Of a DNA stretch of 64,000 nt, positions 9,502 to 17,810 are shown one piece after another. The first letter of the stretch is position 1. Every line of letters starts with the position of its first letter. The notes beneath the pieces are model-generated. The model was not told the origin of the DNA. It did no database searches and saw only the letters and a list, made by a program, of their open reading frames with translations. This stretch comes from Ruegeria sp. AD91A (GTDB taxonomy: Bacteria; Pseudomonadota; Alphaproteobacteria; Rhodobacterales; Rhodobacteraceae): positions 1,984,001-2,048,000 of the forward strand of contig NZ_CP031946.1 in NCBI RefSeq assembly GCF_003443535.1, given 5' to 3'. The position numbers were made by a program, and so were the translations under genes.

Positions 9502-9826
9502 GGCGGCCTCACAGAACTGAAATCATTTGTGGTCAAGGTTATACACCTGATCCGGCGGGGCCAAGCCCCGAAGCGAACCTTCAAATTATCCCGAACAGGC
9601 CTATCTGCGCGATTTCTGTTCGCAAGCCTGTAATACAGGCGATCCGGGGCGCTTCATGTTTTGGTGGCACAAGGGCTTCAACCGACATTTGCCTTTGCCC
9701 CCGCCTCGCCGGTTACAACTGCCCGACAAGGTGGCGCCACAATTTTATGACCTTAGGGCTTCACAGACGGGCCTGAATTTGCTGAAATTCAAGTAAATTC
9801 TGATTTTTAGCACTGGAGATTGTTCC
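9502..9826. other. Intergenic stretch with a start-less plus-strand open frame
   Basis: This 325-base gap lies between two divergent small secreted-protein genes. On the plus strand a frame is open from after a TGA at 9548-9550 to a TAA at 9794-9796, reading AYLRDFCSQACNTGDPG then RFMFWWHKGFNRHLPLP and ending NLLKFK. It has no ATG, GTG or TTG at a sensible place near its beginning. It could be the tail of a decayed gene or chance. The part nearest 9827 is AT-rich and presumably holds the promoter of the next gene. Confidence 0.4.
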
Positions 9827-10150
9827 ATGAAACTACGCCCTGCCCCAATGGCCATCGCAGCACTCGCTGCATCTGCGGCCCTATATACCTCGCCGATATC
9901 GGCCAAGGAAGAAACCAAATCCGTCTTCGTCATGAGCCGCACCTGGGCGGTGACACAGGTTTCCGACGCGCCGGTCGTTTATCGCGCCACGCGTGACAAC
10001 AACAACCTCAACCCCTTCGGGCCTCCACCGCGCCTGCGTACGGTTCAGGCCATTGCCGCGATTCAGCAGGCAACCGGGTGCAAACCGATCGTGGCCAGTA
10101 TGTATCAGAACATCTCGGGCCAGTTTTTCTCGCAGGTCAGTTGCAACTGA
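9827..10150 (+). CDS. Small secreted protein of unknown function
   Basis: A 107-residue protein, not recognised. Residues 1-26 form a signal peptide (KLRPAPMAIAALAASAALYT, cleaved around PISA-KEE). The mature part starts with SVFVMSRTWAVTQVSDAPVV and is rich in Asn/Pro in the middle (NNNLNPFGPPPRLR). It ends with two Cys (84 and 106) that could form a disulfide in the periplasm. GGAGATTGTTCC precedes the start. Codon use looks native. It stands alone in front of the GAPDH gene. Confidence 0.65.
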   Translation: MKLRPAPMAIAALAASAALYTSPISAKEETKSVFVMSRTWAVTQVSDAPVVYRATRDNNNLNPFGPPPRLRTVQAIAAIQQATGCKPIVASMYQNISGQFFSQVSCN

Positions 10151-10204
10151 CACAGCGTCAGATCAGGCATTGAGGTCACCCGACCGGCCTGCCATAGCTT
10201 GCGC

Positions 10205-11191
10205 ATGAAACTCGCGATTAACGGATTCGGCCGCATTGGCCGCACGATCCTGCGGCAGGTTCTGGCCCTGCCGGCAGGGTCAGATATCGAGCTGGTGCTG
10301 ATCAATGACATCGCGCCGCTGGACACCTGCGCATACCTGTTCAAATACGATAGCACATTCGGCCCCTATCCCGGCGATGTGTCCGGGGGGGACGCTGCGC
10401 TGATCGTGGATGGACGCGCAGTTCCCATGACCCACAGCGCCGATCTGTCCCGCGTTGATCTGTCGGGCGTTGACGTCATGCTGGATTGTACGGGTATCGC
10501 CCGCAGCTCGGACGTTGCGCGTCGCGGGTTGTCCGCGGGCGCAGGTAAAGTACTGATCTCAGGCCCATCCCCCGCCGCTGATGTCACCATCGTTCTGGGC
10601 GCAAACGAGGACCAGTTGGGCAGCGCCCGGATTGTGTCAAACGCGTCCTGCACCACCAATGGGCTGGCGCCACTGGTCAAGGCCATCGACGATATAGGCG
10701 GCGTCGCATCGGGGCACATGACCACCATCCACTGCTATACCAACAGCCAGCCAATGGTCGATGCCCCGCGCGGCGACCTGGCCCGTTCTCGGGCAGGGGC
10801 ACTGTCGATGGTGCCGACCACTTCGAGCGCGATGCACCTTATCGATGTCGTCCTGCCTCATCTGGCCGGGCGCATTTCGGGCGCGGCTGTCCGCGTTCCC
10901 ACGGCAAGTGTGTCAGCCGTGGACCTTGTGGTCACATTGCAGCGCGGCATGAGTGCAGAAACCTTCGATCACGCCCTGAAGCAGGCCGTTGCTGCATCAC
11001 CTGTGCTTGGCTGGACTGACTTGCCTCTGGTCTCGTCCGACCTGCGGGCTCGCCCTGAATCGCTGGTTATTGCCGGGCCTGAGACCCGTATGGTGGGTGA
11101 AAATCAGATTAGGGTCTTTGGTTGGTACGACAACGAATGGGGGTTTTCGGCGCGAATGCTGGACGTGGCCCGCCTTATGGCAGCCGAATAG
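10205..11191 (+). CDS. Glyceraldehyde-3-phosphate dehydrogenase-family enzyme (divergent; possible erythrose-4-phosphate dehydrogenase)
   Basis: A 328-residue type I GAPDH-family protein. The NAD-binding start MKLAINGFGRIGRT and LINDIAPLDT are intact, and the catalytic Cys149 lies in VSNASCTTNGLAPL. The usual second Cys (SCTTNCLAP) is replaced by Gly. Downstream, IHCYTNSQPMVDAPRGDL replaces the usual YTGDQ loop, and AVRVPTASVSAVDLVV replaces RVPxxxGSVVDL; the latter resembles erythrose-4-phosphate dehydrogenase (Epd) and GapB-type paralogues. It is therefore probably not the main glycolytic enzyme. The start at 10205 is preferred to an upstream TTG at 10199 because it gives the canonical N-terminus. 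No neighbouring Calvin or PLP-pathway gene helps decide. Confidence 0.82.
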   Translation: MKLAINGFGRIGRTILRQVLALPAGSDIELVLINDIAPLDTCAYLFKYDSTFGPYPGDVSGGDAALIVDGRAVPMTHSADLSRVDLSGVDVMLDCTGIARSSDVARRGLSAGAGKVLISGPSPAADVTIVLGANEDQLGSARIVSNASCTTNGLAPLVKAIDDIGGVASGHMTTIHCYTNSQPMVDAPRGDLARSRAGALSMVPTTSSAMHLIDVVLPHLAGRISGAAVRVPTASVSAVDLVVTLQRGMSAETFDHALKQAVAASPVLGWTDLPLVSSDLRARPESLVIAGPETRMVGENQIRVFGWYDNEWGFSARMLDVARLMAAE

Positions 11192-11343
11192 CCGGGCGGT
11201 GACGTCAACACAATAAGGCCCAAAAAAAACGTGTCTCATGCATAATTCCTTTCCTCTTCCGCATTCAGATGCTCTAACCTGAATTCAAACGACCGTGCAT
11301 GGCGCGGGCAAGAGAACTGGAATTGGGGCATTTGGGGCAATTC

Positions 11344-13149
11344 ATGCGAAGGAGCAAGCGGCAATGCCGTCTGGGGCGCTGGCTGATGGCCGCAGTTGTG
11401 ACTTTGGCCCCAACCACACTGGTGGCGCTGGAAACCTCACTCTCTGCCCCCGGCGCATCGAAAGAACTGGTTGAACGCCTCGAAAAGACATCCTCAGTAA
11501 CGACGGCTGAAGAACGTGGCCTCGACACCCCGCTTGAAATCCTCTCAGCGGCTTTGTCGGATTACCGAACGATTGTACAAATCCTGTACGACGAAGGGTA
11601 TTTCAGTCCGGTCGTCAGCATCAAGCTTGATGGACAGGAAGCGGCCGAACTGAGCTCTCTCACGGTGCCTGCACAAATCAACCGTGCTGCGATTACCGTT
11701 GAAACCGGGCCAAGCTTCAATTTCGGCACCGCCATTGTTCAGCCCCTGGCCCCCGACACGGAGCTGCCCGAAGACTTTGCCTCTGGGAAACTGGCGACAA
11801 CCGGAGCCATTCAACAGGCCTCCTCGGCCGGTGTTCAGGGCTGGAGGAACGCTGGTCATGCAAAAGCCAGTGTTGCGGGTCAGACAATCATCGCGCGCCA
11901 CGCACAAGCCCGCCTGGATGCCCAGATCGACCTTGATCCCGGACGCAGGCTGACATTTGGCAGAATGTTTATCAAAGGCGATTCAGATGTGCGTCACAGG
12001 TCCATCGAAAAGATCGCCGGGTTCCCCAGTGGAGAGGTATATTCGCCCGAGAAAATTCAGAAGGTTGGAACACGATTGCGCCGGACCGGTACGTTCAACG
12101 TGGTCTCGCTGCAGGAACGAGAGACCCCAAACCCCGATGGCACACTGGATTTCGATGCCACGTTCGAAGACTTGCCCAAACGTCGGTTGACCTTTGGTGT
12201 GGAACTGGCCTCTCGCGATGGTGTTGATGTGACCGCGACATGGACCCATCGCAACATGTTCAGGCGCGCAGAACGTCTGCGCTTCGAAGCGGCGGTTCGA
12301 AATATTGGTGGTGCCGAGGATATCGATGGCCGGATCGGGCTGCGTCTGGATCAACCTGACCGGCTTGGCCCCGATGACAACACCTTCTGGAGCACCCTGC
12401 TGGAACGCCGCAACACGGAAAACTATAATGTGACGGTGGCTTCGCTGGCCTATGGTGCGCGCCGAACGTTTTCAGACAGTCTCTACGCCGAGGCATCGGC
12501 CGGATTTCAGTGGTCGGACGCGGACGATGCATATGGCAGCGGGCGCAAGTTCAGGTATTTCATCCTGCCGTTCCGATCCGAATGGGACCAACGCGACAGC
12601 AAAGTCAGCGCCACGCGCGGATTCTATCTGGACTCGCAAGTCATGCCCTTTGTCGGAATTTCCGGTACGGATACCGGCATCCGCCTTTTCTTTGATGGGC
12701 GGGCCTATACCAGCCTGGGGACAGGGGGGCGGATCGTTTTGGCCGGTCGCGCGCAACTGGGATCCGTGATTGGCCCACCCGCCGATGGCGTCACACCTGA
12801 CTTTCTGTTCTTCTCGGGCGGCGCGGGAACCGTGCGCGGGCAGCCGTATGAAAGTCTCGGCATTCCGGTCGGGACCGGCATCGCGGGCGGTAAGTCGTTT
12901 ATTGGCTTGTCCGGTGAGATCCGTGGCAAGGTAACCGACAGCCTGTCATTGGTCGGATTTTATGACTACGGTGTTGTCGACACGTCGTCCTTTATCGGCA
13001 GCGGCGCAGAAGACCACTCTGGCGCTGGTATTGGCGTAAGATATGATCTGGGCGGGTTTGGCCCCCTGCGCTTTGATCTGGCCTATCCTGTCAGCGGTCC
13101 CACCGGGGACGGGCTACAGTTCTACATCGGGATCGGACAGGCGTTTTGA
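11344..13149 (+). CDS. tamA: TamA, outer-membrane Omp85-family translocation/assembly protein
   Basis: An outer-membrane beta-barrel of the BamA/TamA family, 601 residues from the chosen start. An N-terminal signal peptide (RLGRWLMAAVVTLAPTTLVA) is followed by POTRA-like domains (roughly residues 50-290; RRLTFGRMFIKGDSDVRHRS marks one) and a C-terminal 16-strand-type barrel. The barrel contains GGAGTVRGQPYESLG, the Omp85 lid-lock VRG-Y motif, and ends in a terminal aromatic residue (GIGQAF). The ATG at 11299 is an alternative start that lengthens the n-region by 15 residues. The stop overlaps the tamB TTG start, so TamA and TamB are coupled, as expected for the TAM complex that spans the periplasm. 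Confidence 0.92.
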   Translation: MRRSKRQCRLGRWLMAAVVTLAPTTLVALETSLSAPGASKELVERLEKTSSVTTAEERGLDTPLEILSAALSDYRTIVQILYDEGYFSPVVSIKLDGQEAAELSSLTVPAQINRAAITVETGPSFNFGTAIVQPLAPDTELPEDFASGKLATTGAIQQASSAGVQGWRNAGHAKASVAGQTIIARHAQARLDAQIDLDPGRRLTFGRMFIKGDSDVRHRSIEKIAGFPSGEVYSPEKIQKVGTRLRRTGTFNVVSLQERETPNPDGTLDFDATFEDLPKRRLTFGVELASRDGVDVTATWTHRNMFRRAERLRFEAAVRNIGGAEDIDGRIGLRLDQPDRLGPDDNTFWSTLLERRNTENYNVTVASLAYGARRTFSDSLYAEASAGFQWSDADDAYGSGRKFRYFILPFRSEWDQRDSKVSATRGFYLDSQVMPFVGISGTDTGIRLFFDGRAYTSLGTGGRIVLAGRAQLGSVIGPPADGVTPDFLFFSGGAGTVRGQPYESLGIPVGTGIAGGKSFIGLSGEIRGKVTDSLSLVGFYDYGVVDTSSFIGSGAEDHSGAGIGVRYDLGGFGPLRFDLAYPVSGPTGDGLQFYIGIGQAF

Positions 13150-16100
13150 GACGATACCTTTCATACCCTCTGTTGATCGGCGCGCTGGCATTCGTGCCGG
13201 TGGCCGGACATCCGCAGGAAGATGAAGGCGGCAGCATGATCGAGCGGTTCCTACAGGATACCCTGTCGGGCGACGATCAGAACGTCACCGTCAAAGGCTT
13301 GCAAGGTGCGCTAAGTTCACGCGCCACGATTGCCGAGATCACAGTTGCAGATGACGAAGGAGTCTGGCTTACCATCAAGGATGCCGAACTGGACTGGAAC
13401 CGACTGGCTTTGATCCGTGGGCGGTTCTCGGTCAATGCTTTGACTGCGCACGAGATCGACGTCGCCCGCGCGCCGGGCACCACCACCAAGGATACGCCGC
13501 CGCCGACCGCAGAAACAAAAGGCTTCCAACTGCCTGAACTACCCGTTGCCATCGAAATCGGCGAAATCCGCATCGACGAGCTGGCTTTGGGCCAGCCTCT
13601 GATCGGAGTGGCCGCGGAATTGGCGGTCAATGGCAACCTGTCACTTGTCGACGGGACGCTGGACACCAATCTGGATATTACCCGGCTGGATCGGGCCGGT
13701 GATGAAATCAAGTTGACTGCGGGCTTTCAGAATTCAGACAGCCAGATCGATCTTGACCTTCAGGTGACAGAGGCAGCGGGCGGTCTGATCTCGGCCGCTC
13801 TGAAAATTCCGGACAGTCCGCCGATTGGATTGACCGCGAAAGGGTCCGGACCGGTGACCGACTTCACAGCAGATATCGGCCTCAGCAGCGATAGTCAGCC
13901 TCGGGTGACAGGGCAGGTACGGTTGCGCTCGGCCCCGACTGCGGCGGCAAGCGCGGAAGAGGGTATTGCCTTTACCGCCGATCTCGGCGGTGATCTGACA
14001 CCATTTGTAGCCGACAATATGGATACATTCTTCGGCGCCAAAACACGGCTGTATGTGGATGGGCGGACGCTGCCCGACGGTGCGCTGACCATCAGTGATC
14101 TGGAACTCACCTCGCAAGCGCTGAAACTTGAGGGTCAGCTGGAACTGGCAGCGGGTGGTCAGCTTCAACTGGCGGCCCTTCAGGGGCGAATTACTCCGCC
14201 AGAAGGGCAAAGCGTTGTTCTGCCTGTCTCAGGCGGCGACACATCCATTGGAGCGGCACAGATTTCCGCGCTGTTCGACGAAAAGAACGGCAACCTTTGG
14301 GATCTGAGCCTGACCGCGAAGGCCGTGAAAACCGAACAGCTCGACGTGCAGCGCGCGCAAGTCTCGGCGCAGGGAACCCTGGAACAGGGTGATGCCCTGA
14401 GCTTCGACGGCGATCTGCAAGCCGCTCTGGACGGTATCAAAATGGCTGACTCCGGGCTGAATGCAGCAGTGGGCAGCCGCATTACTCTGGATGGCACCTT
14501 CGAATATGGCAGTGACCAATCCCTCAACCTGACCGGGTTCGAACTGGTCGGTTTGGACTACGATTTGGGCATCGACGCATTGATCAGCGGCCTGTCCACC
14601 GGGTTGGCCGTCGACGGCACCGCCACTCTAGAAGCCACGGACTTGTCCCGATTTTCGGAACTGGCCAAGCTGGAGCTGGGCGGTCAGGTCTCTGCCCGAC
14701 TGACTGGTCAGGGTTCACCACTGGAAGGCAGTTTCGACGGCAAACTGGAGGTCGAGGGCACTGACCTCTCTTCCGGGCGTGATGACATCGATCCGGTGAT
14801 CCGGGGAAAAACAACGATTACGCTCGACGCCAAGCGCGGCGCAGATGGTGTAACCGTCCGTGATTTTACCCTGATCGGGGATACCTTGCGCGCGCAGGTC
14901 GATGGCACGGTAACGACACCTGATGGCAACGTGGCTATCGATGGTCAGGCAACGGTCAATTCCCGGGACCTTTCAGTGTTCTCAGGCCTTGCCAACCGCG
15001 AGCTTGGGGGTGCAGTGCAAGCGAAACTGAACGGAAAGGGAACCGTTCAGACGCTGGAGTTTGACGGCACAGCCAGCGTGTCCGGCCGGGACATCAAAAC
15101 CGGCCTGGCCGAGATTGATCCGCTGTTGGCCGGTCGCAACGAGATCACGTTCGACGGTGCGCTGAGCCAGGAACGGATTGTGATCCGCGACGCGACGGTG
15201 AACGGTTCTGCCCTGACCGCCAAAGCCTCTGCCACCATAGACGACCCAAAGAGTGCTTTGGCTATTGACGGACAAGCCAATCTGAACATCCCGGACCTTT
15301 CGCTGTTTTCAGGCCTTGCCAAACGCGATCTGGCAGGAGCGATCCGTGCGGATGTTGCCGGCAAGGGCGCGGTCGGCAGCATGGCGTTCGACGTAATAGG
15401 CAATTTGGCTGCGGACGATATCAAAACCGGAATCGATGCCGTAGACGACCTGATCCAGGGGCGAACGAATCTGACCGTGGACGCGGTGAATAACGACGAA
15501 GGCCTGAACATCCGCACGTTCCAACTGATTGGAACCGCCCTGTCGGCAAATGCATCAGGAAAGTTGGACCGAAACGCTGGCGGATTGGACTTTTCCGCCA
15601 AATTGGATGACCTCGGCCGCCTGTCGCAAACCTTGTCCGGCCCGCTTAGCCTGAGCGGGAACGTCGCTCCAACCGGTTCTGGGCTAGAAGGCACTGCCCG
15701 TCTGGACGGACCAGACAGCTCATACGCCAGCCTTCAGGGAACAGTTGACCGGAATGGGTCTGCCGACGTCGACTTTGACGCCAAACTAAACCAGATTGAG
15801 CGGTTTGTTCCAGAGTTCCCCGGCACCGTTGCAGCAACAGGGACGGCCCAGCGCGACAATGGAGTCTGGACGATCGACGCCAAGGCGCAAGGGCCCGCGG
15901 ACATAGACACCACGTTGGCCGGCACCTTTGACGAAACTAGCGGTCAGGCGGATCTGACAGCTCAGGGCGGCATCAACCTTGGAATCGCGAATGTATTTAT
16001 CACACCCAACAAGATCGACGGATCGGCGCGCTTCAATCTTGCCCTCAAGGGCGCGCCTACGCTGGCGTCACTGAGCGGATCGGTCACCACTTCGGGCACA

Positions 16101-17234
16101 TCGCTTGCCATTCCGGGTGCGGGTCAAACCATTACCGGGATCAGTGGTCAGGTGGATCTGGCCCAAAGCCGCGCAACCATCACACTGAATGGCGGAGTTC
16201 GGGCGGGCGGCAGCTTTAGCGTCAACGGACCTGTAGACCTGACCCCTCCGTTCAACGCCCAGATCACCACCACCCTGAACAACCTCGTGCTGACGGATCA
16301 GTTGCTGTATGAAACCACCCTGAACGGCCAGATTGCTATGACCGGGGCTTTGGCCGGAAACAGTTCTTTGGCCGGGCAGATCACGTTTGACGAGACCAAC
16401 ATCAACCTTGCAGCCGCGTCCGGCGCGGTAGGCGCGGCACCTATCCCGGATATCCAGCACATCAACGAAAGTCATCCCGGTTTCGTCACGCGAGAGCGTG
16501 CCGGATTGGTTGTGATCGAAGGATCCGAGAAAAGCGCGTCCCGGATTGCGCTGGATATTAGCCTGCTTGCACCCAAGGCGGTTTTTGTCACAGGGCGAGG
16601 CGTGAATGCAGAACTGGGCGGTCGGATTCTCATCGGGGGCACCACAGCCTCTGTTGTTCCGTCCGGTCAGATCGAACTGATCCGGGGGAATTTCGACATT
16701 CTGGGCCGCAGGTTGGCACTGACAAAGGGGATTGTCACACTACAGGGTGACCTGACACCGTATATCGAGTTCGAGTCTTCGGCCAGCACGTCCGACGGCA
16801 CAGCGACAATCGAAATTGCAGGCCCGCTGGATTCACCTGAGGTCAATGTGTTTTCCGATCCCGAACGTCCGGCTGAAGAAGCGCTGGCGATGCTGCTTTT
16901 CGGGAACCGGTTTTCAGAAATCTCGCCGTTCCTGATCGCGCAGATGGCGGCATCACTGGCGCAGCTTAGCGGTGCGGGAGGTGATGCAACGAAAGGCCTG
17001 CGCGATTCCACCGGAGTGGATACGGTTGACATCGGTGCTTCGGAAGGCGGCGCGGGCCGTTTGGGCGCTGGCGCGTATCTGGGTGAAAACCTTTATACAG
17101 ACTTCACTGTGAACACCGAAGGCGACACCGAAGTGAACTTGAATCTCGATGTTACCGACAGTTTCACAGTACGTGGTACCGTCGATGGTCGTGGCGAGAC
17201 AGGCGTGGGTTTATTCTTCGAACGCGATTACTAA
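13146..17234 (+). CDS. tamB: TamB, inner-membrane-anchored translocation/assembly module subunit
   Basis: A 1362-residue AsmA-like protein beginning at a TTG that overlaps the tamA stop by 3 bases (TTGA). An N-terminal hydrophobic anchor (YLSYPLLIGALAFVPVAG) precedes a long beta-rich taco-like body, and the C-terminal 300 residues form the conserved TamB (DUF490) domain with IEFESSASTSDGTATIEI and PAEEALAMLLFGN. It works with TamA in outer-membrane protein insertion and, by homology, phospholipid transport. Residues about 499-825 consist of three tandem 109-residue repeats, each opening with D-L-S-x-F-S. Codon use matches the neighbours. Confidence 0.93.
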   Translation: MRRYLSYPLLIGALAFVPVAGHPQEDEGGSMIERFLQDTLSGDDQNVTVKGLQGALSSRATIAEITVADDEGVWLTIKDAELDWNRLALIRGRFSVNALTAHEIDVARAPGTTTKDTPPPTAETKGFQLPELPVAIEIGEIRIDELALGQPLIGVAAELAVNGNLSLVDGTLDTNLDITRLDRAGDEIKLTAGFQNSDSQIDLDLQVTEAAGGLISAALKIPDSPPIGLTAKGSGPVTDFTADIGLSSDSQPRVTGQVRLRSAPTAAASAEEGIAFTADLGGDLTPFVADNMDTFFGAKTRLYVDGRTLPDGALTISDLELTSQALKLEGQLELAAGGQLQLAALQGRITPPEGQSVVLPVSGGDTSIGAAQISALFDEKNGNLWDLSLTAKAVKTEQLDVQRAQVSAQGTLEQGDALSFDGDLQAALDGIKMADSGLNAAVGSRITLDGTFEYGSDQSLNLTGFELVGLDYDLGIDALISGLSTGLAVDGTATLEATDLSRFSELAKLELGGQVSARLTGQGSPLEGSFDGKLEVEGTDLSSGRDDIDPVIRGKTTITLDAKRGADGVTVRDFTLIGDTLRAQVDGTVTTPDGNVAIDGQATVNSRDLSVFSGLANRELGGAVQAKLNGKGTVQTLEFDGTASVSGRDIKTGLAEIDPLLAGRNEITFDGALSQERIVIRDATVNGSALTAKASATIDDPKSALAIDGQANLNIPDLSLFSGLAKRDLAGAIRADVAGKGAVGSMAFDVIGNLAADDIKTGIDAVDDLIQGRTNLTVDAVNNDEGLNIRTFQLIGTALSANASGKLDRNAGGLDFSAKLDDLGRLSQTLSGPLSLSGNVAPTGSGLEGTARLDGPDSSYASLQGTVDRNGSADVDFDAKLNQIERFVPEFPGTVAATGTAQRDNGVWTIDAKAQGPADIDTTLAGTFDETSGQADLTAQGGINLGIANVFITPNKIDGSARFNLALKGAPTLASLSGSVTTSGTSLAIPGAGQTITGISGQVDLAQSRATITLNGGVRAGGSFSVNGPVDLTPPFNAQITTTLNNLVLTDQLLYETTLNGQIAMTGALAGNSSLAGQITFDETNINLAAASGAVGAAPIPDIQHINESHPGFVTRERAGLVVIEGSEKSASRIALDISLLAPKAVFVTGRGVNAELGGRILIGGTTASVVPSGQIELIRGNFDILGRRLALTKGIVTLQGDLTPYIEFESSASTSDGTATIEIAGPLDSPEVNVFSDPERPAEEALAMLLFGNRFSEISPFLIAQMAASLAQLSGAGGDATKGLRDSTGVDTVDIGASEGGAGRLGAGAYLGENLYTDFTVNTEGDTEVNLNLDVTDSFTVRGTVDGRGETGVGLFFERDY
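14640..15620 (+). repeat. Three tandem 109-residue repeats within TamB
   Basis: Repeat units begin at 14640 (DLSRFSELAKLELGG), 14967 (DLSVFSGLANRELGG) and 15294 (DLSLFSGLAKRDLAG), each exactly 327 bases apart. Every unit continues with a G-K/Q-G-x-V segment, a DIxxGxxxIDxLIxGR-like segment and a hydrophobic strand before the next DLS. The similarity persists in DNA (TTCTCAGGCCTTGCCAA near 14979 and 15308), suggesting fairly recent duplication. The end is approximate, since a partial fourth unit decays after about 15560. Confidence 0.85.
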
Positions 17235-17763
17235 CCAACTGTCAAAAAGAAGCTAAATTGAGCCGCCCTTTCGTGTCGCGCGAGCAGGTGTAGGGTGTTC
17301 AAAACGCCTTTTAGACGGCTCATTCCGATTTCATTGGTGGTCGGGAAACCTTGTTTCAGAAAGATTCAAGTGCCGAAACCAGCGTGGTATCCCAGACGAC
17401 AATAAGACTCACCGGTGTCCGGTGAGTAATTCACCAGTACATCCGGGTTTTTCCGCAAATTTAGAAACAGGGAAATTGTACAGACACCGCGACATCTCAA
17501 TCCATGACCTGACAGTTTGTCTTCTCACCTTTCCCTGGTTTGTCAGCAATTTTCGGCGCCCGTGGGAACGCGAATAGCTTCTGATTATCTTGTGCCTTCA
17601 GCCATTCTATCGCTGCGGCATGGCGGTTCCATGCCACTGTAACACAGCTGCTGACGAGTCACCTGCTCCGAGGTCACGGCCTAAGACCTCAGAAAAATGT
17701 AGCGAACGAGTCGTAAGGGCCAGTCAAATGAAGCAGTCGGTAAGACTATGGCGTGGCGAAGAA
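17235..17763. other. Intergenic stretch after tamB with inverted repeats, no gene
   Basis: Between the convergent tamB and formate dehydrogenase genes lie about 530 bases with no credible coding frame. A perfect inverted repeat ACTCACCGG-TGT-CCGGTGAGT occupies 17407-17427, and GGTGA-GTAAT-TCACC overlaps it at 17421-17435. Neither is followed by a T-run on either strand. I see nothing else I can name; a small RNA or the remains of a mobile element are possible but unsupported. Confidence 0.5.
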
Positions 17764-17791
17764 AAAAGCGGCCCCCTCCGAGGCCGCTTTT
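17764..17791 (-). terminator. Rho-independent terminator of the formate dehydrogenase operon
   Basis: Reading on the minus strand, a GC-rich stem AAAGCGGCC / GGCCGCTTT with a 8-base loop is followed directly by a run of T. It lies 20 bases beyond the stop codon of the alpha-subunit gene. Confidence 0.85.
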
Positions 17792-17810
17792 ACTCAGTCT
17801 GGCAGCGATC

